From Mastigocoleus testarum BC008 (GTDB lineage Bacteria; Cyanobacteriota; Cyanobacteriia; Cyanobacteriales; Nostocaceae), in assembly GCF_001456025.1 (NCBI RefSeq), contig NZ_LMTZ01000151.1, positions 3,005-67,004 of the forward strand: 64,000 nt of DNA, read 5' to 3'. The notes under the pieces are model-generated. The model was not told where the DNA came from, did no database searches, and saw nothing but the letters and a program-made list of their open reading frames with translations. Shown in pieces: positions 25,991 to 36,086 of the stretch; positions within the stretch are counted from its first letter, which is position 1, and each line of letters begins with the position of its first letter. Made by a program: the position numbers and the translations under genes.

Positions 25991-28189
25991 ATGAAATACC
26001 ATATTGTCCAACAACACTCGGAAGAAGACTGTGGTGCTGCTTGTCTTGCAACTATTGCAAAACACTACGGGCGTACCTTTACTCTTAAGCGTACTCGAGA
26101 AGCAGTAGGTACAGGTTCTCGAGGAACTACTCTATTGGGATTAAGTCGTGGTGCAGAAGCATTAGGCTTTAATACCCGTCAAGTAAAAGCTAATCCTCAA
26201 GTACTTGATCAATTACACCAAGCACCTTTACCAGCTATTATTCATTGGAAAGGTTACCATTGGGCAGTATTGTACGGTAAAAAGGGTAAAAAATATGTAG
26301 TTGCCGATCCAGGTGTTGGTATCCGTTATCTCAATCGCCAAGAATTAATGACATCTTGGGGTAACGGCGTAATGCTTTTGCTGACACCAGATGATAGCCG
26401 TTTTTACCAACAAGAATCCGACAAAATAGGTGGTATAGGACGTTACATCCAACGTGTTTGGCCGTATCGTTTTCTTCTGCTACAAGCAATTGCTATTAAC
26501 TTTGCCATAGGATTGCTATCTCTCGCTTCTCCCTTAATGATGCAACTACTCACAGATGATGTTTTAGTGCGGGGAGATACCCAAATGCTAACTACTGTAG
26601 CAATAGGGGTGGTTGTAATGAGCCTGATTCAAAGTGCGATTTCTTTAGTTCAATCTCACTTAATTGGTCATTTTGGTCAAAGATTACAATTAGGCTTAAT
26701 TTTAGACTATGGACGAAAGCTTCTACACTTACCTCTTTCCTATTTTGAAGGGCGACGCAGTGGAGAAGTTGTTAGTCGTATTGCTGATGTTAATGCAGTT
26801 AACGAACTTGTTTCCGGAATTGTTCTTGGTTTACCCAGTCAATTTTTTATTGCTGTGGTGTCTTTGGGCTTTATGCTCTTCTACACCTGGACTCTGACTC
26901 TAGCTTCTATTCTTGCTTTTATTGTTGTTGCATGTATTAATCTGCTTTTCCTACCTGCAATGCGACAAAAAACTCGCAAGATGATTGTTGAAGGTACAGA
27001 AAACCAAGGTTTTCTAGTGGAGACATTTCGTGGGGTTCAGGTATTAAAAACTACACATGCTACACCCCAGGCTTGGCAGGAGTATCAGGGAAATTATGGT
27101 CGTCTGGCTAATATCAGTTGGAAGACCATGAAGTTAGGGTTATATAGCAACACGATTACGGGCTTATTTTCAACTTTCAATAGTATTGCTTTACTTTGGT
27201 TGGGTAGTTATTTAGTCATTAATAATACTTTAAGTATCGGTCAATTACTGGCATTTCAGGGCATGAGCAGTAATTTTCTTGGCTTTCTCAGTTCGTGTAT
27301 CGAATTGCTCGATGAGTTTGTCACTGCTCAGATAGTAATTCAACGCCTAACAGAAGTCATTGATGCAACTCCAGAAGATGAGAATGATTTCAAAAAGCCT
27401 TGGGCTGAAATTTCAGAAAATGAAGACATTATCTGTAACAATCTCAACTTTCACCACTCCGGTAGAGTCAATTTATTGTCAGATTTTTCTGTAAATATTC
27501 CTGGAGGTCAAGTAACTGCTTTAATTGGTAAATCCGGTTGCGGTAAAAGCACCCTTGCGAAACTAATTGCTGGCTTATATAAAGTTCAGTCGGGTAACAT
27601 CCGTTATGGTATATACAATCAGCAAGATTTATCTTTAGAATGTCTGCGACAACAAGTAGTATTAGTTCCTCAAGAAGCTCACTTCTGGAGTCGTTCAATT
27701 ATTGATAATTTTAATTTTAGTTATCCCTATATTAGTTTTGAAGATATAGTAACAGCTTGTCAGATTGCTGGTGCAGATGAATTTATTAGTAAACTACCTG
27801 ATAAATATCAAACTGTTTTAGGAGAGTTTGGAGCCAACCTTTCTGGCGGACAAAAACAGAGATTAGCTATTGCAAGAGCGATCGCAACTAACCCACCAAT
27901 ACTAATTTTAGACGAATCTACAGGTGCGCTTGACCCCGTTAGCGAAACACAAGTATTGGATAGATTACTTCACTATCGTCAAGGTAAAACCACAATCATG
28001 ATTAGCCACCGTCCGAAAGTTATTCAACGTGCTAATTCGATTGTTCTTTTGGATGAAGGACGTTTGAATATCCAGGGTACACCGGAAGAACTAAATCATC
28101 TTCCTGGAGAACATTTAGATTTTCTTGATGATTTTCTTCCTCCTCGAAATAGTAATGGTTTCAAGTCTTCTTTCGCGATCGGTCATTAG
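25991..28189 (+). CDS. C39 peptidase-containing ABC transporter (bacteriocin-type exporter)
   Basis: 732 residues. C39 peptidase at the extreme N-terminus (Cys14 in DCGAAC, His in YHWAVLYG, Asp in VADPGVG). ABC transmembrane domain about 160-440. Nucleotide-binding domain with Walker A GKSGCGKST, signature LSGGQKQR and Walker B ILILDESTG. It should cleave and export the double-glycine cargo encoded at 25090. Unlike the exporter at 17360 it has no cyclic-nucleotide-binding domain. The adaptor gene starts 50 bp downstream. Confidence 0.92.
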   Translation: MKYHIVQQHSEEDCGAACLATIAKHYGRTFTLKRTREAVGTGSRGTTLLGLSRGAEALGFNTRQVKANPQVLDQLHQAPLPAIIHWKGYHWAVLYGKKGKKYVVADPGVGIRYLNRQELMTSWGNGVMLLLTPDDSRFYQQESDKIGGIGRYIQRVWPYRFLLLQAIAINFAIGLLSLASPLMMQLLTDDVLVRGDTQMLTTVAIGVVVMSLIQSAISLVQSHLIGHFGQRLQLGLILDYGRKLLHLPLSYFEGRRSGEVVSRIADVNAVNELVSGIVLGLPSQFFIAVVSLGFMLFYTWTLTLASILAFIVVACINLLFLPAMRQKTRKMIVEGTENQGFLVETFRGVQVLKTTHATPQAWQEYQGNYGRLANISWKTMKLGLYSNTITGLFSTFNSIALLWLGSYLVINNTLSIGQLLAFQGMSSNFLGFLSSCIELLDEFVTAQIVIQRLTEVIDATPEDENDFKKPWAEISENEDIICNNLNFHHSGRVNLLSDFSVNIPGGQVTALIGKSGCGKSTLAKLIAGLYKVQSGNIRYGIYNQQDLSLECLRQQVVLVPQEAHFWSRSIIDNFNFSYPYISFEDIVTACQIAGADEFISKLPDKYQTVLGEFGANLSGGQKQRLAIARAIATNPPILILDESTGALDPVSETQVLDRLLHYRQGKTTIMISHRPKVIQRANSIVLLDEGRLNIQGTPEELNHLPGEHLDFLDDFLPPRNSNGFKSSFAIGH

Positions 28190-28239
28190 TCACTTTAGTA
28201 ATTCCTCAAGTAAATCACTAATTCTCAATCCCCAATTCC

Positions 28240-29742
28240 ATGCTTACCAATTTTCAACCAAAGTTTTTACCTCCAGCACGAACAGATGAATTTCTCCCAC
28301 CTATCAGTCGTTGGACTACTTTTGGCGGATTATTTATTCTGTTTGTACTGGGTCTAGCTGTTCCAATCGCTGCTGTAACTAAATATAAGGTAACGGTACA
28401 AGGACAAGCAGTTGTCCGTCCTGCTGGTGAGTTGAGAATCGTCCAAGCAGCAACAGAAGGACAAATAATGCAAATTTACGTCAAAGTAAATCAAACAGTT
28501 ACAAAAGGTGCGGCGATCGCTAGGATTGATGATTCCCGTCTCCAAACAAAAAAAAGCAAACTACAAACCAATATTCAGCAAGCCAAATTACAGCTGATTC
28601 AAATCAACGCCCAAATTAATGCTTTTAATACTCAAATTAAAGCCGAAACTGAGCGCATACAACGTACTATTGCTTCTGCTCAAGCAGAATTAAGAGGACA
28701 CAATCGTACTTTCCTAGATAAAAAAATTACTACTGTTTCTGAATTAAAAGAAGCCCATGCTAATGTCAAAATCGCCCAAAAAGAATTACAAGAAAGTGAA
28801 GCTCGCTTAACATCAACACAAGCTAATTTCCGGTCTACAGAAGCTGCGTTGGGAGCAGCAAAATCAAAGCGCAATCGCTACGCAAGTGTAGCGAAAGAAG
28901 GAGCATTATCTAAAGACCAAATGGAAGAAGCACAACTCGCTGTTAAGCAACAAGAACAAGCAGTCATAAGACAACAAGCATTAGTAGAAGCTCAAAAACA
29001 AACTATTGAGCGTCTAAAACAAGCAGTTAGGGGTGCGATCGCTCGACGAGAACGCGCTCAAGCAGTTCTCAACCCAAGTAATGCACAAGTCGCAGTTGCA
29101 ACTGAACGCATTGCTCAAGAGAAAGCTTCTGGGGAAGCAAATAAAGCTACCCTAGAAAAAGAACGTCAAGCTCTACTCAAACAACACGTTGAAACCCAAA
29201 AACAATTAGAACGCGACTTAAGAGAACTCAAACAAGTAGAAAATGACTTAAAACAAACCACTATTACGTCAACTGAGGATGGTATTATCTCCAAATTAAA
29301 CTTGAGAAACTCCGGTCAAACCGTACGTACTGGTGAAGAAGTTGTCCGAATTGTTCCTATTAATGCTCCCAGAATCATTAAAACATCCATAGACTCTGAG
29401 GATAAAGGTAAAATCAAAGTTGGTCAAAAAGTGCAAATGCGCGTTGGAGCTTGTCCTTACCCAGATTACGGAACCCTTAATGGTAAAGTCACAGCAATTT
29501 CTCCTGATGCAATTTCCCCTCAAAGAAACAATAGTCCATTGACTGAAAACAGTACCCCAAAAGCAAATTCTAGAGCTTCTTTCTATGAAGTCACTGTCGA
29601 ACCAGAAAAACTCGTTTTGGGTCATACCCAAAAAAAATGCTATATTCAGTTGGGAATGAATGGTCGAGCTGATATTGTAACCAAAGAAGAGACTGTACTA
29701 CGATTCTTTTTAAGAAAAGCAAGATTAATAACAGATATATAA
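28240..29742 (+). CDS. HlyD-family adaptor protein
   Basis: 500 residues: one transmembrane helix (about 28-48), lipoyl-like half (AATEGQIMQIYVKVNQ), long coiled coil (about 95-345) with many Gln/Glu/Lys, second half (TSTEDGIISKLNLRNSG) and beta-barrel with GRADIVTKEE near the C-terminus. Partner of the preceding C39 transporter, ending before a terminator hairpin at 29935. Confidence 0.9.
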   Translation: MLTNFQPKFLPPARTDEFLPPISRWTTFGGLFILFVLGLAVPIAAVTKYKVTVQGQAVVRPAGELRIVQAATEGQIMQIYVKVNQTVTKGAAIARIDDSRLQTKKSKLQTNIQQAKLQLIQINAQINAFNTQIKAETERIQRTIASAQAELRGHNRTFLDKKITTVSELKEAHANVKIAQKELQESEARLTSTQANFRSTEAALGAAKSKRNRYASVAKEGALSKDQMEEAQLAVKQQEQAVIRQQALVEAQKQTIERLKQAVRGAIARRERAQAVLNPSNAQVAVATERIAQEKASGEANKATLEKERQALLKQHVETQKQLERDLRELKQVENDLKQTTITSTEDGIISKLNLRNSGQTVRTGEEVVRIVPINAPRIIKTSIDSEDKGKIKVGQKVQMRVGACPYPDYGTLNGKVTAISPDAISPQRNNSPLTENSTPKANSRASFYEVTVEPEKLVLGHTQKKCYIQLGMNGRADIVTKEETVLRFFLRKARLITDI

Positions 29743-30407
29743 TTTTGAGGAAGAATAATATTTAGCTAAGATCTCATATTAAGTAATATTTGCGAGATTT
29801 TCATTAGATGCGCGGTTTTTGAGTTTTTGTCAAATAAAACCTTCACAGGGAAAAGTTAAAAAATATTAAATAAATATCAGTTACAAGAATTTATCTGAAG
29901 TATTTATAAACCTTTAATAGTGTGTGTTGAATATACTTTGCCTATTTTGTTACTAGTTACGGTTAGGCAAAGTTTTTATAGTTTTATTTAATGAATCTGA
30001 TTATTGATGGAAATAAACAAATTCCCATTTCCCATTTTCTATTTTCTTAGTTAAAATCAAAAATCCTTAATGTGCAACAAAATGACTATTTTTATAAAAT
30101 TAGTACAATAAAATTATGTTATAGTTCTCACTCAATTAAGTGAGCTACAAAACTTCGGCAATAGGAAACATACATGTATCTTAGTGATTTGAAAAAAGCG
30201 GTATTAAAATCAATATCGCGAAAGATTTCAACTTTTAACCTCACAATTAAGTAGGTTAGTAAGAAAAATCATAACTTGTTTGTAATAGTGCTACTATGAG
30301 CCAAATACGGACATTTTATATTTATTTATATAATTTAATTTTTTCTTACCTACTTACTTATTCTTTTTTATATGTTTTTTGTATTTATTCTATAAATTAA
30401 ATATATT
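29743..30407. other. Intergenic region before the CbbX-like ATPase gene
   Basis: AT-rich; apart from the terminator at 29935-29978 nothing is recognised. No frame is supported here. Confidence 0.5.
29935..29978 (+). terminator. Intrinsic terminator of the second secretion operon
   Basis: Stem actttgccta (29935-29944) / taggcaaagt (29964-29973) followed by a T-run, about 190 bp after the HlyD stop. Confidence 0.65.
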
Positions 30408-31910
30408 ATGTTTATTTTCGAAGAATATTTTTTAGACGAACGTCACAGATGGACTTTGTGTAATACCAAAGATGTAGAAATATTTAGAGAACATAACTGT
30501 CACGTATTTCAACATAAACGTTCCTATGGTTACTGGGCAATATGGAAAAAGCTAAATGAAGATTTTTATGAGTATGACGAATTTCATATTCACGTTGTCC
30601 TTGAGCAAGTACCAAATTTTAAAAATCCAAATTATCAACAAGAACAATATGGTTTTATTTGGGGAGCATTAGATGCAGTAAATCACTTATCTTTCCTTAT
30701 TACTAGTAATGGGAATTATCAAATATGTAAATGTGAAAATGGTAATTGGGAAGAATACAGTGAGCTTCAGGAAAATGATAATATCCACAGAGGTAACAGC
30801 TTAAATATCCTTGAGATTCGTAGGAAAAAAGATATAGTTAAGTTCTACATTAATAGTGTACTGGTAAAAGAAATTTCAACACAGATAGCGATGAAAATTC
30901 TGGGGAAAAATATCGGATTCCTAGTCTGTGGTGAAAATACAATTAAGATACATAGCTTAATAATCAAGACTTCTGGTATTGATGATAAAGATAGTGCAGA
31001 AAAGCGAAATACAGACGAATTCGAAAATAACACAAATTTAAAGGCATCTTTTTTTGAACATGTATCGCCCGAAAATGATAGCTTCGAGCAAGTATTTGCA
31101 GATTTAAATCTATTAGTTGGACACGATCTGATTAAACAACAATTCTTATCATTTGCTAATTTTCTTCAGGTGAAATCTGAGCGTAGCAAACGGGGACTTA
31201 AAAATTTAGATCTTTCACTGCATATTGTTTTGTTAGGTCCACCTGGAACAGGAAAAACTACCATCGCAAGATTAGTTGGTCGTTTATACAAACAACTGGG
31301 CTATCTTGAAAAGGGACATGTAGTCGAAGTAGATCGTGCGGGACTTGTTGGTGCGTATTTGGGACAAACAGCATATCGCGTAGACGATGCAGTTCAGCAA
31401 GCATTAGATGGAGTTCTTTTTATTGATGAAGCTTATAGCCTGATTACAGAAGGTGGGTCTTCAAATGATTACGGTCATGAAGTAGTTCAAATACTACTCA
31501 AACGAATGGAAGATCGTCGTGATCGATTAGCTGTAATTATGGCAGGCTATACTGAAGAAATGGAGTTCCTTTTTAAATCGAGTCCCGGTCTTAGTTCTCG
31601 TTTTAGTCGCTTTTTTTACTTCGAGCGTTTCACACCAAAGGAATTAATTTTAATTTTCCAGCAATTTTGCCGCGATCGTGACTATACCCTGGAAGAATCA
31701 GCAAAGTCTGCACTTTCAGAAATCTTTGAAAACGCTTATGCAAAGCAAGGAAAAATGTTTGATAACGGTCGTTATGTTCGAAAAGTATTTGAGTACAGCG
31801 TTGAGCAACAAGCAAATCGTATTATTTTATATGATTTTAAAGAAATAAATGATTCTTCCATATCTCTGATTAGAGCAGAAGATTTAATTGGTTTTATGGA
31901 TAGGGATTAA
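30408..31910 (+). CDS. CbbX/SpoVK-type AAA+ ATPase with N-terminal LamG-like domain
   Basis: 500 residues. Residues about 1-190 look like a concanavalin/LamG or DUF1080-like jelly roll (YGYWAIWKKL, FHIHVVLEQVP, YGFIWGALD, FYINSVLVKEI). Residues about 220-500 form a CbbX/CfxQ-type AAA+ domain with Walker A GPPGTGKTT, Walker B VLFIDEAYSL and the VIMAGYTEEM segment. CbbX proteins are remodelling ATPases (Rubisco activase in some organisms), but the N-terminal domain makes a Rubisco role unlikely. It stands alone between two non-coding stretches. Substrate unknown. Confidence 0.82.
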   Translation: MFIFEEYFLDERHRWTLCNTKDVEIFREHNCHVFQHKRSYGYWAIWKKLNEDFYEYDEFHIHVVLEQVPNFKNPNYQQEQYGFIWGALDAVNHLSFLITSNGNYQICKCENGNWEEYSELQENDNIHRGNSLNILEIRRKKDIVKFYINSVLVKEISTQIAMKILGKNIGFLVCGENTIKIHSLIIKTSGIDDKDSAEKRNTDEFENNTNLKASFFEHVSPENDSFEQVFADLNLLVGHDLIKQQFLSFANFLQVKSERSKRGLKNLDLSLHIVLLGPPGTGKTTIARLVGRLYKQLGYLEKGHVVEVDRAGLVGAYLGQTAYRVDDAVQQALDGVLFIDEAYSLITEGGSSNDYGHEVVQILLKRMEDRRDRLAVIMAGYTEEMEFLFKSSPGLSSRFSRFFYFERFTPKELILIFQQFCRDRDYTLEESAKSALSEIFENAYAKQGKMFDNGRYVRKVFEYSVEQQANRIILYDFKEINDSSISLIRAEDLIGFMDRD

Positions 31911-32142
31911 TTGACTTGCGCGTAACGCTGTAACTTCTGTTTGCAAAGCGGTACGTTACCGTAAATTATTTTACAATGAATTGATACTAAAAATTTATAT
32001 TAAAAATTGATACTAGAAATTCCCTACAATTTAAATAAACTGAAGGGAATATCCTAAATCAAATAATTACCGAGTAAAAGATGAAAAATAATAAATTTAT
32101 GTCATCTTGATTTAGCTGGATATATTCACAAAAAACCTCAAA

Positions 32143-33651
32143 TTAAGAAGCCTTAAAAACATATTGTAAATGACTAGAATTAGAAATCAAATTAGATTCC
32201 GATAATTCCCAATTATGGCTATGACATAAACGGTCTATAAAATATTTCCGATACAAATTGCAACGAGGTTCAACTGTATTACCCAAAATTTTTATCAATC
32301 CCATACTTTGCAATTTATAAGCTAATACAGGTTCTATTTGTATTGGACTAACGGATGTGATTGCTCTTTTAAAAGCTTCAGCTAATTCAGGATGTTGTTG
32401 GAGATTTAACCAGTGTTCTAGTAAATGATGACTGTAAATACCTGCATCTGTAGTTGCTTCCCTCAACAACTTATCAACCGCCATTTTTGGATGTATTTTG
32501 AGATAAACAAAAGCTTGTTCTAATAAGTAAGGGTGACCTCCCACAAGTTTCATCAATAATTCAATAGTGTTGTTATCTATTTGTAACTGATGTTGGTGAA
32601 CCAATTCTAGTACTTGTTCATGAGTGAATTCTGATAATTCAATTGGTAACCCAACATTAAACGGAGATTGATTAATATTGAGTCGGATATAAACATCTGT
32701 GGCGTGAACGATGATTAGTCTTAATTTTTTCCAAAGTTTACGACTTCTTGCTTTTTCATACCAAGAGCGTAGCAAACCAAAAAAATCTTCATATATCTGG
32801 GGATAAGGGAAGAGTAAATCCACATCATCCAAACATATAACTAAGGGAGAATTTGCCAGGTCTAAAAGATATTCTTCAAAGTAGGTAGTGCAACTAACTT
32901 TTGCTCCCATACCTTCCTCGTCCCAATATTCATCTAGATTAGTGGGTAATCCTAATTCACGGCTGATGTTGATACAAAACCAGCGTAAAAATTTATTTAA
33001 GTTCGTAAAATGAGTACTACTATCAGCTAACTCGAAGCTTAAATTAACAGTGCGATAGTCACATTGTGCAATTTCAGAAAGAACTTTACCAACAAGATAA
33101 GTTTTCCCCATTAGACTAGGAGCCTTAACCCTAATCAGAGAACCTGGTTGCTGTATTGTTTGATGACAAATTAATTCAATTGGAGGACGTTCTACATAAA
33201 TATCAGGGATAAGTTTATCGTCCTCATTTTCAATGTTTAAATATTTATCTTTAACTTCTGTTTGACACAATCTAGAGTTAATTTTTTTTTCGTTTATACT
33301 TGTTTTTCCGGAGTTTTTATTACTACTATTAATCCCTAAATAATTTGAACTTGCAGACATATATTGGTCATGGGATAAATATTCCCAACGTCGTTTCAGT
33401 GCTTCTTTAAAATTACTTTTCCGAACCCGCTCACCCAATGATTCTGTCAAAATTTTCCACAGCTTCGGGGCAACATCTTGACTGATATAACTAGTAGCGT
33501 ACTGATTCTTTGCAGCTATAACATCATATTCTTCTCTCAACCATGCTCCTTTGAGGATCATAGTTTCAACATCTGTTAAGTTACGGTTGAATTTTAAGTA
33601 TACAGATTGATTCGCAATTTTAATTGCTTCTTCTAAATTGAAATTAATCAT
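32143..33651 (-). CDS. vMAP N-terminal domain / AAA-like ATPase
   Basis: 502 residues. The N-terminal 90 residues (LTDVETMILKGAW, YISQDVAPKLWKILTESLGE) match the small helical domain found at the start of many cyanobacterial signalling proteins (vWA-MoxR-associated type). After a linker comes an AAA-like domain (about 165-430) with P-loop APSLMGKTYL, Walker B PLVICLDDVD and the GGHPYLLEQA segment, then a winged-helix-like C-terminus. Probably an adaptor/ATPase in conflict or stress signalling by family analogy. No effector domain is visible in the protein or next to it. Confidence 0.78.
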   Translation of the reverse strand: MINFNLEEAIKIANQSVYLKFNRNLTDVETMILKGAWLREEYDVIAAKNQYATSYISQDVAPKLWKILTESLGERVRKSNFKEALKRRWEYLSHDQYMSASSNYLGINSSNKNSGKTSINEKKINSRLCQTEVKDKYLNIENEDDKLIPDIYVERPPIELICHQTIQQPGSLIRVKAPSLMGKTYLVGKVLSEIAQCDYRTVNLSFELADSSTHFTNLNKFLRWFCINISRELGLPTNLDEYWDEEGMGAKVSCTTYFEEYLLDLANSPLVICLDDVDLLFPYPQIYEDFFGLLRSWYEKARSRKLWKKLRLIIVHATDVYIRLNINQSPFNVGLPIELSEFTHEQVLELVHQHQLQIDNNTIELLMKLVGGHPYLLEQAFVYLKIHPKMAVDKLLREATTDAGIYSHHLLEHWLNLQQHPELAEAFKRAITSVSPIQIEPVLAYKLQSMGLIKILGNTVEPRCNLYRKYFIDRLCHSHNWELSESNLISNSSHLQYVFKAS

Positions 33652-34297
33652 AATTAAAAATTATTACGAATAATACAATCAAAACATTTGCTAGATCTCA
33701 AAAAATTAAATTACTTCTTAATTTCTCCTAAGTTGCTCCTGAGTAAATGCTGGGAGCAAGTCCAACTCATACGCCGCGAGTTTAGGAATAAGTCATATAT
33801 AAAATTTTATGATGTATGTCGCGCTACTTGAAGTCGGAGAACTTAATCTACACTGCCGTACAGGCTTATTCCTCAATAATCTTGCAACTAAATACTTGAA
33901 TATAGTAATTCTGCTGTTAAAACAAATTTAATGCTAGGACAGAAAAGGGAAGATATCGGGAAGATGTAGAAAATATAGCAACAGGAATTTCATATTTAGC
34001 TAACAAATGTAACTACATGAACCGTTAACGTCAATTAGCACAATTCCCCATCCTCTCAAGGTTGGGGAGAGGCTGCGCCGACGCCTACGGCTCTGGATAG
34101 CGGGTTGGACTAGTTAACAATAAAGTTAATATTTTTAATTATTAGCAATATTTAGAGTTCAATTATTCCGTGAATTTAAAAAGCAAACTCTACCCCAAAA
34201 TTTATGAGGTAGAGTTTGCTTTTTGGCACATTTATATGGGGGAGCGAAGAAAGGTAAATGATGATAATGTAACATCAAATATACTTATTATATCATC
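33652..34297. other. Intergenic region with dispersed repeat and a bidirectional terminator
   Basis: Includes a GC-rich dispersed-repeat fragment (about 34040-34105) and the long hairpin at 34179-34223. No gene seen. Confidence 0.5.
34179..34225 (+). terminator. Long terminator-like hairpin upstream of the oxygenase gene
   Basis: A 16-bp stem, aaaagcaaactctacc (34179-34194) with its exact complement (34208-34223), ends in a T-run on the + strand and an A-run on the other side. It can work in both directions and isolates the oxygenase gene. Confidence 0.75.
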
Positions 34298-35260
34298 ATG
34301 TCAGTTAAATTACCTATAGATGAAATACCAGTTATTGATTTTTTTCTCTTCAGCCATGGAAATAAACAAGCTAAACAAATGGTAGTTAAGGAAATTCATG
34401 ATGCTTGTAGTCAAGTTGGCTTTATTTATTTGCAAAATCATGGTATGAGTGAGGACTTGATTGAAAAAGTATTTATACAAAGTAAAAGTTTTTTTGATTT
34501 ACCCTTAAAAACTAAGCAACAATTTGCTTGGAGTGATGAGTTTAGTAATCAAGGTTATGTTGGTATTGAACGAGAGCGCCTTAACCCAAATAGACCCGGA
34601 GATCTAAAAGAAGCTTTTAACCTTGTTGAGAGCAGGAATCGGGTAAATGAATCTTCTATTCCCGAATCACAAAATACTCCAATCCACAATGGTTACATTC
34701 TTAATTTCTATGAAGCTTGTAACCAACTTGCAAACAAAGTTCTGCAAGCTTTAGCATTAGCCCTAGAATTGCCGGAAAACTTTTTTGTTGACAACCATAG
34801 TAATCGCAAGCATACCCTCAGACTTCTGCACTATCCACCCTTGGAACAAAAACCACAAATTGGACAAATACGTGCTGGCGAACATTCAGACTATGGAAGC
34901 ATTACCTTATTGTTTCAAGATTCCCTTGGTGGTTTGGAAGTCAAAACTAGTTCTTCTGGTTCTAATGGTGATTTCGGTAAATGGATTTGTGCTCCAAGCA
35001 TCCCCAATACAGTTATAGTCAATACAGGAGATTTAATCCAACGTTGGACAAATCATGTATTTTGCTCCACAAAGCATCGAGTCATAATCCCTGACGACAA
35101 CAGAGTAACGCAATCACGGTACTCTTTGGCTTTTTTCTGTCATCCCAACGACGATACAACAGTTACTTGTTTGGAAAGCTGTAAAAAAGAGCATCCTCCC
35201 ATATATCCCCCCATTCTTGCTGGAGATTACCTGTTAAGTCGTTTGCGAGCAACATATTAA
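34298..35260 (+). CDS. 2-oxoglutarate/Fe(II)-dependent oxygenase, isopenicillin N synthase family
   Basis: 320 residues. N-terminal DIOX_N region (IPVIDFF, GFIYLQNHG, FFDLPLKTK) and C-terminal 2OG-Fe(II) domain. The iron ligands are visible as His-x-Asp in GEHSDYGSITLLF and the distal His in STKHRV; the 2OG-binding Arg is in QSRYSLAFF. Soluble. Members hydroxylate or desaturate small molecules, including plant hormones and antibiotics. No pathway genes flank it, and it is separated from the lanthipeptide locus by more than 14 kb, so tailoring of that peptide is only a possibility. Confidence 0.88.
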   Translation: MSVKLPIDEIPVIDFFLFSHGNKQAKQMVVKEIHDACSQVGFIYLQNHGMSEDLIEKVFIQSKSFFDLPLKTKQQFAWSDEFSNQGYVGIERERLNPNRPGDLKEAFNLVESRNRVNESSIPESQNTPIHNGYILNFYEACNQLANKVLQALALALELPENFFVDNHSNRKHTLRLLHYPPLEQKPQIGQIRAGEHSDYGSITLLFQDSLGGLEVKTSSSGSNGDFGKWICAPSIPNTVIVNTGDLIQRWTNHVFCSTKHRVIIPDDNRVTQSRYSLAFFCHPNDDTTVTCLESCKKEHPPIYPPILAGDYLLSRLRATY

Positions 35261-36086
35261 CTGCGCTTCTGCTCCGTTTTAAGAATAAATCTATACAAAA
35301 TTAGCATTCAATATTATTTATTGACTTATGTTTGCAAAACAAAATATTTATTTGATTTTCAACAAATTACTTGATACATATTAATTCAGTCTGGTAAATA
35401 AAGCATTAACTTCAATAAATTCATCAAAAATTCATACATACTTTAATGTTAATGTTTTAGTATTTTGACTGAGGTAGATATTTAACCAAGGAGATAAATA
35501 AATTCACTGTTATTTTCCTCCTCTAGGGTGCTTAATAAAGTTATGTGTAATCGACTCTGAATAACTGATGCATTTCTTTTCGGATGTTCGCAAACAAGCT
35601 ATTTTATAGCTTTTTGATGGCTTAAGCTAGTATAAAAATATATTTTTGTGAGGAGAATATTTTTGAAGTTTTTCTCAATTTATTTCTATTACCAGTGAAA
35701 TCTTATAATTAACGGCAATTGTTTTCTTACTAGTATTTAGGACAAAACTACATGTAGAATTTTTCATTTTGTGAATACTTCAATCAGGAAATTTGTTCTT
35801 TGTAGTTAATAAAGAAAATTTATTTAAATGAGTTTGTAAGTTTATGAAAAATTTATAGTGGCTTAATATCGACTACTAAATCAAATTAAAGACTTAAAAA
35901 AGCTGGAGTAGAATATTAACCTCTTTTAATCTGAATATTTTCTATATTTCCTAAATATTGTAGATAAATGTTTAAGTGGAAAGATTTTATTCTCTTCAAA
36001 CTTATCCAGGGAAAGGTCTTACATAAGTCCTTTTAAATAAAAACTACTTAACCAAGTTATTGGTAACATCATCACAGAGGTTTTAG
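35261..36086. other. AT-rich intergenic region before the PEP-CTERM gene
   Basis: About 0.8 kb with no supported frame, RNA or clear repeat. An agagg ribosome-binding site lies just before ATG 36087. The length suggests a long leader or regulated promoter. Confidence 0.45.

Noticed and set aside
30408..31910. Rubisco activase CbbX
   Set aside because: AAA+ part matches the family, but the LamG-like N-terminus and lack of Rubisco genes nearby argue against it.
34298..35260. 2OG-Fe(II) oxygenase as a lanthipeptide tailoring enzyme
   Set aside because: More than 14 kb from the locus with unrelated genes and a strong terminator between.
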